A stretch of 64,000 nt of DNA, taken from assembly GCF_902827225.1 (NCBI RefSeq), contig NZ_LR792632.1, forward strand, positions 1,383,030-1,447,029. The letters run 5' to 3'. Position 1 is the stretch's first letter, and every line of letters starts with the position of its first letter. The translations under genes were made by a program, and so were the position numbers. Of this stretch, positions 47,751 through 56,679 are shown piece by piece. Below the pieces are notes generated by a model that ran no database searches, was not told the origin of the DNA, and saw nothing but the letters and a program-made list of their open reading frames with translations. The DNA comes from Methanocaldococcus lauensis (GTDB taxonomy: Archaea; AGJL01; Methanococci; Methanococcales; Methanocaldococcaceae).

Positions 47751-47802
47751 CCGCTTTATTTTTATAGCTATTAAGATTTATGTAATTTCCGAGGTGACAA
47801 TC

Positions 47803-49008
47803 TTGAAGAAATATAAAGACATATATCCAGATGAAAATGGAAAATTTGGAATCTATGGTGGTAAATTCGTTCCAGAAACATTAGTTCCAGCTATAACTGA
47901 ATTAGAAAAAGCATTTAAAAGATTTTGGATAAACAATGAAGGAAACTTTAGAGAGGAGTATTATGCTTTATTGAGGGACTATGTGGGAAGACCTACTCCA
48001 TTATATTATGCTGAAAGATTTAGTGAAGAGCTTGGCTGTAAAGTTTATTTAAAGAGAGAGGATTTAGCTCATTTAGGAGCACATAAAATAAACAATGCAT
48101 TAGGTCAAGCATTATTGGCTAAAAAAATGGGTAAAAAGAGGGTTATCGCTGAAACTGGTGCTGGACAGCATGGAGTTGCTACAGCGGCGGCATGTGCTAA
48201 ACTTGGATTAGAATGTGTTATATATATGGGAGCTAAAGATGTGGAAAGGCAAAAGTTAAATGTTTTTAGAATGGAACTAATGGGAGCAAAAGTAATTCCG
48301 GTATTTGGAGGTTCTCAAACATTAAAAGATGCCGTAAATGAGGCATTGAGAGATTGGACTACAAATGTTAGAACAACCTATTATTTACTTGGCTCAGCCT
48401 TAGGTCCTCATCCATATCCAATGATGGTTAGAGAGTTTCAGAGAGTTATTGGAAAAGAGATTAAAGAACAAATATTAAAGAAAGAGGGAAGACTTCCAGA
48501 TGTTATTGTTGCCTGTGTTGGAGGAGGAAGTAATGCCATAGGAGCATTTTATGAATTTTTAGATGATGATATTGAGTTATATGCTGTTGAGGCTGGAGGT
48601 AAGGGGATTGAGACAGGAATGCATGGAGCTTCATTGTGTGCTGGAGAAGTAGGAGTTTTGCATGGCTCTAAGATTTATGTTAAAGAGGATGAGTTTGGGC
48701 AGATAGAAGAAAGTTATAGTATTTCTGCTGGTTTAGATTATCCAGGAGTTGGTCCAGAACTTTCATTTTTAAAAGATGAAGGTAGAATTAAACCAGTGTA
48801 TGTAACAGATGATGAAGCATTGGAGGCATTTCAAATACTTTGTAGATTAGAGGGAATTTTACCAGCATTAGAGAGTTCTCATGCATTGGCATATGCTATG
48901 AAGTTGGCAGATAAATTGGATAAAGATGATATTATGGTTATAAACTTATCTGGTAGAGGAGATAAAGATGTTCAAACAGTTGCTAAGGCATTAGGTAAAG
49001 AAATCTAA
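47803..49008 (+). CDS. trpB: Tryptophan synthase beta chain
   Basis: This 401-residue PLP enzyme makes tryptophan from indole and serine. The PLP Lys is in [16 protein letters not shown] near residue 86. The GAGQHG segment and the phosphate-binding [10 protein letters not shown] near 230 are also clear. It is the main TrpB1 type. The TTG at 47803 lies nine bases past GAGGTGA; a GTG three codons earlier is inside that site. trpA follows after 21 bases. The pair is controlled by the region before it, which contains two palindromes. Confidence 0.96.
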   Translation: MKKYKDIYPDENGKFGIYGGKFVPETLVPAITELEKAFKRFWINNEGNFREEYYALLRDYVGRPTPLYYAERFSEELGCKVYLKREDLAHLGAHKINNALGQALLAKKMGKKRVIAETGAGQHGVATAAACAKLGLECVIYMGAKDVERQKLNVFRMELMGAKVIPVFGGSQTLKDAVNEALRDWTTNVRTTYYLLGSALGPHPYPMMVREFQRVIGKEIKEQILKKEGRLPDVIVACVGGGSNAIGAFYEFLDDDIELYAVEAGGKGIETGMHGASLCAGEVGVLHGSKIYVKEDEFGQIEESYSISAGLDYPGVGPELSFLKDEGRIKPVYVTDDEALEAFQILCRLEGILPALESSHALAYAMKLADKLDKDDIMVINLSGRGDKDVQTVAKALGKEI

Positions 49009-49029
49009 AAAATTTTTGAGGGAAATATT

Positions 49030-49884
49030 ATGAAAATATCAGAGAAATTTGAGGAATTAAAAAATAAAGGAGAGAAAGCATTTATAGCGTTTTATGTTGG
49101 AGGAGATCCAAACTTAGAGATTTCAGAAAAGGCTTTAAGTGTTATATGTAAGCATGCAGATATTGTTGAGATAGGAATACCATTTTCTGATCCTGTTGCA
49201 GATGGAATTACAATACAAAAAGCAGATGTTAGAGCTTTAAACAGTGGGATGAATCCTTTAAAAGCATTTGAATTAGCTAAAAAATTGAATGAGAAGTTTC
49301 CAAATGTTCCAAAGGTATTTTTAACTTACTATAACATTATATTTAAAATGGGTGAGGAAAATTTTGTTAAAAGATGTAAAGAATCTGAAATTTCAGGAAT
49401 TATAGTGCCAGATTTACCTATTGAAGAGGCAGATAGCTTATACAATTACTGTAAAAAGTATGAGGTTGATTTAATATTTTTGGTTGCACCAACAACTCCA
49501 GATGATAGATTAAAGAAAATCTTAGAGAAGTGCAGTGGATTTGTATATGTTGTTTCAGTAACTGGAACTACTGGAGCAAGAGAAAAAATATCTGAAGAAA
49601 CTAAAGAATTAATTAAAAGAGTTAAAAAGTATTCAAAAATTCCAGTTTGTGTAGGATTTGGTATTTCAAAGAGAGAGCATGTTGAAGAGATCTGTAAAAT
49701 AGCTGATGGAGCAATTGTTGGAAGTGCGATCGTTAAAATTGTAGAGAAGTATGTGGATGAAAATGGAAAAATTAAGGATGAGAATGAATTTTTAAAAGAG
49801 TTAGAAGAGTTCGTTAAACATTTAAAGAAGGGAACTAAAATAAAATCTAAAGCAAAGGAAAAAACAGTTATTAAAAATATTTAA
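49030..49884 (+). CDS. trpA: Tryptophan synthase alpha chain
   Basis: This 284-residue TIM-barrel enzyme splits indole-3-glycerol phosphate and passes indole to TrpB. The catalytic Glu and Asp are in ADIVEIGIPFSDPVADG (about residues 44-60) and IVPDLPIEEAD, and the phosphate loop is GFGISKREHV near 215. The tail of about 30 residues (HLKKGTKIKSKAKEKT) is Lys-rich and a little longer than usual. It is co-transcribed with trpB. The ATG at 49030 follows GAGGGAAAT. Confidence 0.96.
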   Translation: MKISEKFEELKNKGEKAFIAFYVGGDPNLEISEKALSVICKHADIVEIGIPFSDPVADGITIQKADVRALNSGMNPLKAFELAKKLNEKFPNVPKVFLTYYNIIFKMGEENFVKRCKESEISGIIVPDLPIEEADSLYNYCKKYEVDLIFLVAPTTPDDRLKKILEKCSGFVYVVSVTGTTGAREKISEETKELIKRVKKYSKIPVCVGFGISKREHVEEICKIADGAIVGSAIVKIVEKYVDENGKIKDENEFLKELEEFVKHLKKGTKIKSKAKEKTVIKNI

Positions 49885-50043
49885 GTAAAAAAATATCTGC
49901 ATTTTCTAATGAAAGTAAAAAATAAATATTAGAAGGGAATATTTTCAAAGATGCATCATAATTATTTTATTAAGTCGCTATTTTATTCTATTATTAATTA
50001 CTTTTATAGATTTCATATATAAAACTTTAAGGGAGGAATGACC

Positions 50044-50280
50044 TTGAGAGTAACAGAGCATGTATTAGTTCCAAAGCATGAAATAGTTCCAAAAGAAGAA
50101 GTTGAAGAGATTTTAAAGAGATATAATATTAAAATTCAACAATTACCTAAAATTTATGAGGACGATCCTGTTATTCAAGAAATTGGTGCTAAAGAAGGAG
50201 ATGTAGTTAGAATAATTAGAAAAAGTCCTACTGCTGGGGTCTCTATAGCATATAGATTGGTTATTAAAAGGATTGTTTAA
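50044..50280 (+). CDS. rpoH: DNA-directed RNA polymerase subunit H
   Basis: This 78-residue RNA polymerase subunit is the archaeal counterpart of the C-terminal part of eukaryotic RPB5. The sequence contains LVPKHEIVPKEEVEEILKRY and IRKSPTAGVSIAYRLV, almost invariant in methanogens. The TTG at 50044 follows GGAGG with seven bases spacing; the ATG two codons earlier sits only a base from that site. It opens the rpo cluster and is 13 bases from the rpoB2 start. Confidence 0.96.
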   Translation: MRVTEHVLVPKHEIVPKEEVEEILKRYNIKIQQLPKIYEDDPVIQEIGAKEGDVVRIIRKSPTAGVSIAYRLVIKRIV

Positions 50281-50293
50281 ATAGGTGGCAATT

Positions 50294-51790
50294 ATGAGAG
50301 AATTAGTAGATGCCTATTTTAAAGAACATAGTTTAATTGAGCATCAAATAGAATCCTATAACGATTTTGTAGAAAATAGATTACAAAAGATTATTAATGA
50401 AGTTGGTTATATAGAAACTGAAATTCCTGGAGGGTATAAGGTTAAATTAGGTAAAATTAGGATTGGAAAACCAGTAATTAAAGAGGCAGATGGTTCTATA
50501 AGACCTACAACCCCAATGGAAGCCAGGACTAGAGATTTGACATACTCAGTTCCACTATACTTAGAAATGACTCCAATTATTGGAGAAGGAGAAAATGAGA
50601 AAGAGGAAGAGACTGTTGAGGTTTATATTGGAGAACTTCCAGTAATGCTTGGATCTAAAATATGTCATTTATATGGAAAATCTCGAGAGGAGCTTATAGA
50701 GTTAGGAGAAGATCCAGAGGACCCTTTTGGATACTTTATTATTAACGGTACTGAAAAAGTTTTAATTACTCAGGAAGATTTAATTCCAAATAGAATATTA
50801 TGTGAAAAATCAGAGAAAAGTGGAAAACTTATTGATGTTGCTAAAGTTTTCTCAACAAGACATGGTTTTAGGGCATTATGTACTGTCGAGAGACATCCAG
50901 ATGGTTTATTATACGCTACATTTCCAGGTTTGCCAGGGCAGATACCATTAGTTATATTGATGAAAGCATTAGGAGCAGAGTCTGATAGGGATATTATTGA
51001 GGCAGTTGGTGATGAAAGATTTTTCATGGAACTCGTTCTAAATATTCAAGAAATTAGAGAAGAGTATAATATAAATACCTCTAAAGATGCTTTAGAGTTT
51101 ATTGGAAAAAAGGTTGCTCCTGGACAGTTAAAAGAGTATAGATTAAAAAGAGCAGAAACTGTTTTATGTAATTATTTACTCCCTCATTTAGGAGTTTCCA
51201 AGGAAGATTTTCCAAAGAAAATTAGATTCTTAGGAATTATGGCAAGATCAGCTTTAGAATTATACTTTGGATATAGAGTAGAGGATGATAAAGACCATTA
51301 TGCATATAAAAGAGCAAAGTTAGCAGGAGATTTAATGGAAGATCTGTTTAGATATGCCTTTAATCAACTTGTTAAGGATATAAAGTATCAATTAGAGAGA
51401 CAAACATTGAGAAACAAGAAGCCTTCAATTCAAGCTGCTGTAAGAAGTGATATATTAACTGAAAGAATTGTCCATGCCATGGCTACTGGAACCTGGGTTG
51501 GAGGAAAAACTGGGGTTAGCCAACTCTTAGATAGGACAAGTTACTTAGCAACAAATTCTCAATTAAGAAGAATTGTCTCTCCACTGTCAAGATCACAACC
51601 TCACTTTGAGGCAAGGGAATTACATGGAACTCACTGGGGTAAAATTTGTCCATCAGAAACTCCAGAAGGGCCAAACTGTGGTTTAGTTAAAAACTTTGCT
51701 ATAATGTGTAAAGTAACAAGAGAAGAAGATGACAGCAAAATTATAGAACTGTTAAAATCCTTCGGAATTAAGTGTCAATACAGTGAATAA
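50294..51790 (+). CDS. rpoB2: RNA polymerase subunit B''
   Basis: This 498-residue subunit is the N-terminal half of the second-largest polymerase subunit, split in methanogens. Recognisable blocks are GYFIINGTEKVLITQEDLIP and near the end SRSQPHFEARELHGTHWGKI followed by CPSETPEGPNCGL. Archaea such as methanogens have a natural break after this point. The ATG at 50294 follows AGGTGG; codons upstream in frame are the leader. A gap of 110 bases separates it from rpoB1. Confidence 0.96.
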   Translation: MRELVDAYFKEHSLIEHQIESYNDFVENRLQKIINEVGYIETEIPGGYKVKLGKIRIGKPVIKEADGSIRPTTPMEARTRDLTYSVPLYLEMTPIIGEGENEKEEETVEVYIGELPVMLGSKICHLYGKSREELIELGEDPEDPFGYFIINGTEKVLITQEDLIPNRILCEKSEKSGKLIDVAKVFSTRHGFRALCTVERHPDGLLYATFPGLPGQIPLVILMKALGAESDRDIIEAVGDERFFMELVLNIQEIREEYNINTSKDALEFIGKKVAPGQLKEYRLKRAETVLCNYLLPHLGVSKEDFPKKIRFLGIMARSALELYFGYRVEDDKDHYAYKRAKLAGDLMEDLFRYAFNQLVKDIKYQLERQTLRNKKPSIQAAVRSDILTERIVHAMATGTWVGGKTGVSQLLDRTSYLATNSQLRRIVSPLSRSQPHFEARELHGTHWGKICPSETPEGPNCGLVKNFAIMCKVTREEDDSKIIELLKSFGIKCQYSE

Positions 51791-51900
51791 ATCAGTTCTT
51801 TTTATCTCTTTAATTTTTCCATTCAAATATTTTATTAAATTTGGAGTTATTACTTAGAATTAAAATTTAAGCAAATAATAATATAACTTAGGTGAAAAAC

Positions 51901-53796
51901 TTGGCTTCCAGAGATGTTAATATTTATGTTAATGGAAAGTTGGTAGGAACTACTGACAAGCCAGAAGAGTTGGTTAATAGTATTAGAGAGGCTCGAAGAA
52001 AGGGGTTAGTTCCACAATATACTACTGTTGTTTATTATGAAGAAAATAATGATATCTATATAAACACGGATGCTGGAAGAATTGTAAGACCTCTAATAGT
52101 TGTAGAAAATGGAAAACCAAAATTAACAAAGGAACATATTGAAAAATTAAGAAAAGGAGAAATTACATTTTCAGATTTGGTTAAAGAAGGAGTTATTGAA
52201 TATTTAGATGCTGAAGAAGAAGAAAATGCATATATAGCAATGTCTGAAGATGAATTAACTGAAAAACACACTCACTTAGAGATCGATCCTCTGACAATAT
52301 TGGGAATTGGGGCAGGAGTTGCTCCATATCCTGAGCATAATGCCGCTCCAAGAATTACAATGGCTGCAGCAATGGGTAAGCAGTCATTAGGTATTCCAAT
52401 GAGTAATATAAAATGGAGATTAGATACAAGAGGGCATTATCTTCACTATCCACAGGTGCCAATTGTTAGAACAAAACATCAGGAGATTTTAGGATTTGAC
52501 AAAAGACCAGCAGGGCAAAATTTCGTTGTAGCTATTATGAGTTACGAAGGATACAACATGGAGGATGCTATAGTATTTAATAAGTCAGCGATTGACAGAG
52601 GGTTAGGAAGAAGTACATTTTTCAGAACTTATGATGCATGTGAAAGGAGGTATCCAGGAGGGCAGATGGATAAAATCGAAATTCCTGACTCAAATGTTAG
52701 AGGTTACAGATCAGAGGAAGCTTATAAAAACTTAGAAGAGGATGGTATTGCCGCTGTAGAATCTCATGTAAAAAGTGGAGAAGTAATTGTTGGAAAAACT
52801 TCACCACCAAGATTCTTAGAAGAGCATGAAATTTCCATTCAAGTAAAACCACAGAGAAGAGATTCTTCAGTAGTTGTAAGACATGGAGAAGAGGGTTATG
52901 TTGATAAAGTAATATTAACTGAAACTAAAGAAGGAAATAGACTTGTTAAAGTTAAAGTTAGAGATTTAAGAATTCCTGAACTTGGAGATAAGTTTGCTTC
53001 AAGACATGGACAGAAAGGAGTTATGGGTTTGACAGTTCCACAGGAAGATTTACCATTTACAGAAAGTGGGATAGTTCCAGACATTATAATTAATCCGCAC
53101 GCAATTCCTTCAAGAATGACTGTTGGGCAGTTATTAGAGATGCTTGGAGGTAAAGTAGGGGCTTTAGAGGGAAGAAGGATAGATGGTACAATATTCAGTG
53201 GAGAGGAAGAGTGGGATTTAAGAAAGGCTTTAGAGGCTTTAGGATTTAAAAATCATGGGAGAGAAGTAATGTATGATGGAAAAACTGGAAAAAAATTTGA
53301 AGTAGAAATTTACATTGGAATAGCATACTATCAAAAATTACACCACTTAGTAGCTGGAAAAATACACGCAAGAAGTAGAGGACCTGTTCAAGTATTAACA
53401 AGACAGCCAACAGAAGGTAGAGCAAGAGAGGGAGGTTTAAGATTTGGAGAGATGGAAAGAGATGTTTTAATAGGGCATGGAACTGCTATGTTACTTAAAG
53501 AGAGACTTATGGATGAATCAGATCCTTACGATGTTTGTGTATGTTCAAAATGTGGAGATTTTGCAATATTGGACTATAGAAGAGGAATAAAATACTGTCC
53601 AATATGTGGTGAAATTGAAGATCTATATCACTCTAAGAAAATTCCATTTGTTAGAATTCCTTATGCATTCAAGTTATTGTTAGATGAATTAAAGAGTATG
53701 TGTGTCCTTCCAAAGTTAAGAATTAAAGATAAAGTTGAATTAGAGGATTTTAAAGAATTTATTGAAAGAATAGAAAAAGAAAACCAAAAAGAGTAA
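51901..53796 (+). CDS. rpoB1: RNA polymerase subunit B'
   Basis: This 631-residue subunit is the C-terminal half of the second-largest subunit. It begins [20 protein letters not shown]. It carries [20 protein letters not shown] and the active-site-region [17 protein letters not shown]-terminal zinc ribbon has CVCSKCG and CPICG. The TTG at 51901 follows GGTGA; a GTG three codons earlier forms part of that site. Confidence 0.96.
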   Translation: MASRDVNIYVNGKLVGTTDKPEELVNSIREARRKGLVPQYTTVVYYEENNDIYINTDAGRIVRPLIVVENGKPKLTKEHIEKLRKGEITFSDLVKEGVIEYLDAEEEENAYIAMSEDELTEKHTHLEIDPLTILGIGAGVAPYPEHNAAPRITMAAAMGKQSLGIPMSNIKWRLDTRGHYLHYPQVPIVRTKHQEILGFDKRPAGQNFVVAIMSYEGYNMEDAIVFNKSAIDRGLGRSTFFRTYDACERRYPGGQMDKIEIPDSNVRGYRSEEAYKNLEEDGIAAVESHVKSGEVIVGKTSPPRFLEEHEISIQVKPQRRDSSVVVRHGEEGYVDKVILTETKEGNRLVKVKVRDLRIPELGDKFASRHGQKGVMGLTVPQEDLPFTESGIVPDIIINPHAIPSRMTVGQLLEMLGGKVGALEGRRIDGTIFSGEEEWDLRKALEALGFKNHGREVMYDGKTGKKFEVEIYIGIAYYQKLHHLVAGKIHARSRGPVQVLTRQPTEGRAREGGLRFGEMERDVLIGHGTAMLLKERLMDESDPYDVCVCSKCGDFAILDYRRGIKYCPICGEIEDLYHSKKIPFVRIPYAFKLLLDELKSMCVLPKLRIKDKVELEDFKEFIERIEKENQKE

Positions 53797-53922
53797 AAGA
53801 TATGGATTTTTTAACTAATTTACACATTTTATTAATCTTTTTAATCATAAAAAATTTAAAATAATTTAAAAATTAGTTTAAATTAATCTAAAAATAAAAT
53901 CACATTTATCTCGGTGATTGTC

Positions 53923-56592
53923 ATGGAAAAATATGAAATTCCAAAGGAACTCGGAGAAATAATGTTTGGATTATTGTCTCCAGATTACATAAGGCAAATG
54001 TCAGTTGCTAAAATAATAACCCCAGATACATACGATGAAGATGGTTATCCAATTGAAGGGGGATTAATGGATCCAAGATTAGGAGTTATCGATCCCGGTT
54101 TAGTTTGTAAAACTTGTGGAGGAAGAATTGGAGAATGTCCTGGACATTTTGGACATATAGAGTTGGCTAAGCCAGTAATTCACATAGGATTTGCTAAAAC
54201 CATATATAATATATTAAAGGCTGTATGTCCTCACTGTGGTAGAGTAGCAATTCCAGAAAATAAAAGAAGAGAATTCTTAGAAAAAATGGAAAAATTGGAG
54301 AGAGATGGTGGAAATAAGTGGGAAGTTTGTGATGAAGTTTATAAGGAGGCTTCAAAGGTTACAATTTGTCCATACTGTGGAGAAGTTAAATATGAGATAA
54401 AATATGAAAAACCTACTACTTACTATAGGATTGAGGATAAAGAAGAAAAAGTTTTAACTCCATCAGATGTTAGAGAAATCTTAGAAAAAATCCCAGATGA
54501 AGATTGTATATTGTTAGGATTAAATCCAGAAACTACAAGGCCTGAATGGATGGTTTTAACTGTCCTTCCAGTTCCACCTGTAACTGTTAGACCATCAATA
54601 ACCTTAGAAACTGGAGAAAGAAGTGAGGATGACTTAACGCATAAATTAGTTGATATCATTAGAATTAACAACAGATTAGAAGAAAATATCGAAGGAGGGG
54701 CCCCTAATTTAATTATTGAAGATTTATGGAATCTCTTACAGTATCATATTAATACATACTTCGATAATGAAGCCCCAGGAATTCCTCCTGCTAAGCATAG
54801 AAGTGGAAGACCTTTGAAAACTTTAGCTCAGAGATTAAAAGGTAAAGAAGGAAGATTTAGATATAATTTAGCAGGTAAGAGAGTTAATTTCTCAGCGAGA
54901 ACTGTAATTTCTCCAGATCCATGTTTAAGTATCAACGAAGTTGGTGTTCCAGAGGTTATTGCTAAGGAATTAACTGTTCCAGAGAAAGTTACTAAGTTTA
55001 ATATTGAAAAAATTAAAAAGTTGTTGAAAAATGGACCTAATAAGCATCCAGGAGTTAATTATGTAATTAGGAAAATGATTGGTAAGGATGGAAAAGAGCA
55101 TGAATTTAAAGTTAAAATAACTGAGAGTAATAAAGATTTCTGGATAGAAAATATACGAGAAGGAGATATAGTTGAAAGACACTTAATGGATGGAGATATT
55201 GTATTATACAACAGACAGCCATCATTACACAGAATGTCTATAATGGGGCATAAAGTTAGAGTCCTTCCATATAGAACATTTAGACATAATTTATGTGTCT
55301 GTCCTCCATATAACGCTGACTTTGATGGAGATGAAATGAACCTACATGTTCCTCAGTCTGAGGAAAGTAGAGCTGAAGCAGAGAGTTTAATGCTTGTAGA
55401 AAAACATATACTTTCTCCAAGATTTGGAGGGCCAATAATTGGAGCAATACATGATTTTATCTCAGGAGCTTATATTTTAACTTCAAATTACTTTACGAAA
55501 GATGAGGCTACTTTAATACTAAGAAGTGGGGGAATAAAGGAGGAGTTGTGGGAGCCAGATAAAATAGAAAATGGAGTTCCACTATACTCCGGTAAAAAGA
55601 TATTCAGTAAAGCACTACCAAAGGGTTTGAATTTAAGATACAAAGCAAAAATATGTAGAAAATGTGATGTCTGTAAAAAAGAAAACTGTGAATATGATGC
55701 ATATGTTGTTATAAAAGATGGTGAGTTAGTTAAAGGAGTTATCGACAAAAACGGTTACGGAGCAGAGGCTGGGTTGATATTGCATACAATAGTTAAAGAA
55801 TTTGGCCCAGAGGCTGGAAGAAAGTTCCTTGACTCTACAACAAAGATGGCTATAAGAGCAATAATGTTAAGAGGATTTTCAACAGGTATTAATGATGAAG
55901 ATCTACCAGAAGATGCCTTAAAAGAAATTGAAAAAGTATTAGATGAAGCAGAGAAAAAAGTTAAAGAAATTATTGAAAAATATGAAAGAGGAGAACTTGA
56001 TCTATTGCCAGGATTAGACTTGGAAGAATCAAGAGAGGCATATATAAACAATGTATTGAGAGAGGCAAGAGATAAAGCTGGTCAAATAGCTGAGAGATAT
56101 TTAGGGATGGACAATCACGCAGTTATTATGGCTGTTACAGGAGCAAGAGGTAATATATTAAACATAACACAGATGGCGGCTTGTTTAGGACAGCAGTCTG
56201 TTAGAGGAAGAAGAATATTTAGAGGATATAGGGGAAGAGTTCTGCCTCACTTTGAAAAAGGTAGTTTAGATGCAAGATCTCACGGATTCGTTAGAAGTAG
56301 TTATAAAAAAGGTTTAAGTCCAACAGAATTCTTCTTCCACGCTATGGGAGGTAGAGAAGGTTTAGTCGATCAGGCAGTTAGAACTGCTCAATCTGGTTAT
56401 ATGCAGAGAAGATTAATTAATGCTTTACAAGATTTAAAAACTGAATTTGATGGTGTCGTTAGAGATTCAAGAGGAATAATAATTCAATTTAAGTATGGAG
56501 AGGATGGAGTGGATCCAATGCTCGCTGATAGAGGTAAAGCTGTAAATATTGATAGAATTATAGACAAAATTAAAATGAGATACAATAAATAA
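53923..56592 (+). CDS. rpoA1: RNA polymerase subunit A' (intein-free)
   Basis: This 889-residue largest-subunit half carries the catalytic Mg2+ motif YNADFDGDEMNLHVP near residue 460, and N-terminal zinc sites (CKTCGG, CPGHFGH, CPHCG, CPYCG). The bridge-helix region (ATQS-like HAMGGREGLVDQAVRTAQSG) is near the end. The frame is continuous. From memory, M. jannaschii carries an intein in this subunit; none is present here. GGTGAT precedes the ATG at 53923. Confidence 0.97.
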   Translation: MEKYEIPKELGEIMFGLLSPDYIRQMSVAKIITPDTYDEDGYPIEGGLMDPRLGVIDPGLVCKTCGGRIGECPGHFGHIELAKPVIHIGFAKTIYNILKAVCPHCGRVAIPENKRREFLEKMEKLERDGGNKWEVCDEVYKEASKVTICPYCGEVKYEIKYEKPTTYYRIEDKEEKVLTPSDVREILEKIPDEDCILLGLNPETTRPEWMVLTVLPVPPVTVRPSITLETGERSEDDLTHKLVDIIRINNRLEENIEGGAPNLIIEDLWNLLQYHINTYFDNEAPGIPPAKHRSGRPLKTLAQRLKGKEGRFRYNLAGKRVNFSARTVISPDPCLSINEVGVPEVIAKELTVPEKVTKFNIEKIKKLLKNGPNKHPGVNYVIRKMIGKDGKEHEFKVKITESNKDFWIENIREGDIVERHLMDGDIVLYNRQPSLHRMSIMGHKVRVLPYRTFRHNLCVCPPYNADFDGDEMNLHVPQSEESRAEAESLMLVEKHILSPRFGGPIIGAIHDFISGAYILTSNYFTKDEATLILRSGGIKEELWEPDKIENGVPLYSGKKIFSKALPKGLNLRYKAKICRKCDVCKKENCEYDAYVVIKDGELVKGVIDKNGYGAEAGLILHTIVKEFGPEAGRKFLDSTTKMAIRAIMLRGFSTGINDEDLPEDALKEIEKVLDEAEKKVKEIIEKYERGELDLLPGLDLEESREAYINNVLREARDKAGQIAERYLGMDNHAVIMAVTGARGNILNITQMAACLGQQSVRGRRIFRGYRGRVLPHFEKGSLDARSHGFVRSSYKKGLSPTEFFFHAMGGREGLVDQAVRTAQSGYMQRRLINALQDLKTEFDGVVRDSRGIIIQFKYGEDGVDPMLADRGKAVNIDRIIDKIKMRYNK

Positions 56593-56679
56593 TTATTTCC
56601 TTGCTATGTTTCTCTAACATTTTCAACAATTTAATTAATCAATCATTATAATTAATTTTACTTTGATTAGGTGATACAA

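Larger units (their letters stand above)
47283..47802. other. 520-base non-coding region between divergent hmd-like and trpB genes
   Basis: It is extremely AT-rich with no supportable frame. It holds repeated AATTAAATTA-like stretches near 47305-47345, the TATA box of the Hmd paralogue, and the palindromes before trpB at 47731-47750. The middle section, about 47400-47700, shows nothing I can assign. Confidence 0.5.
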
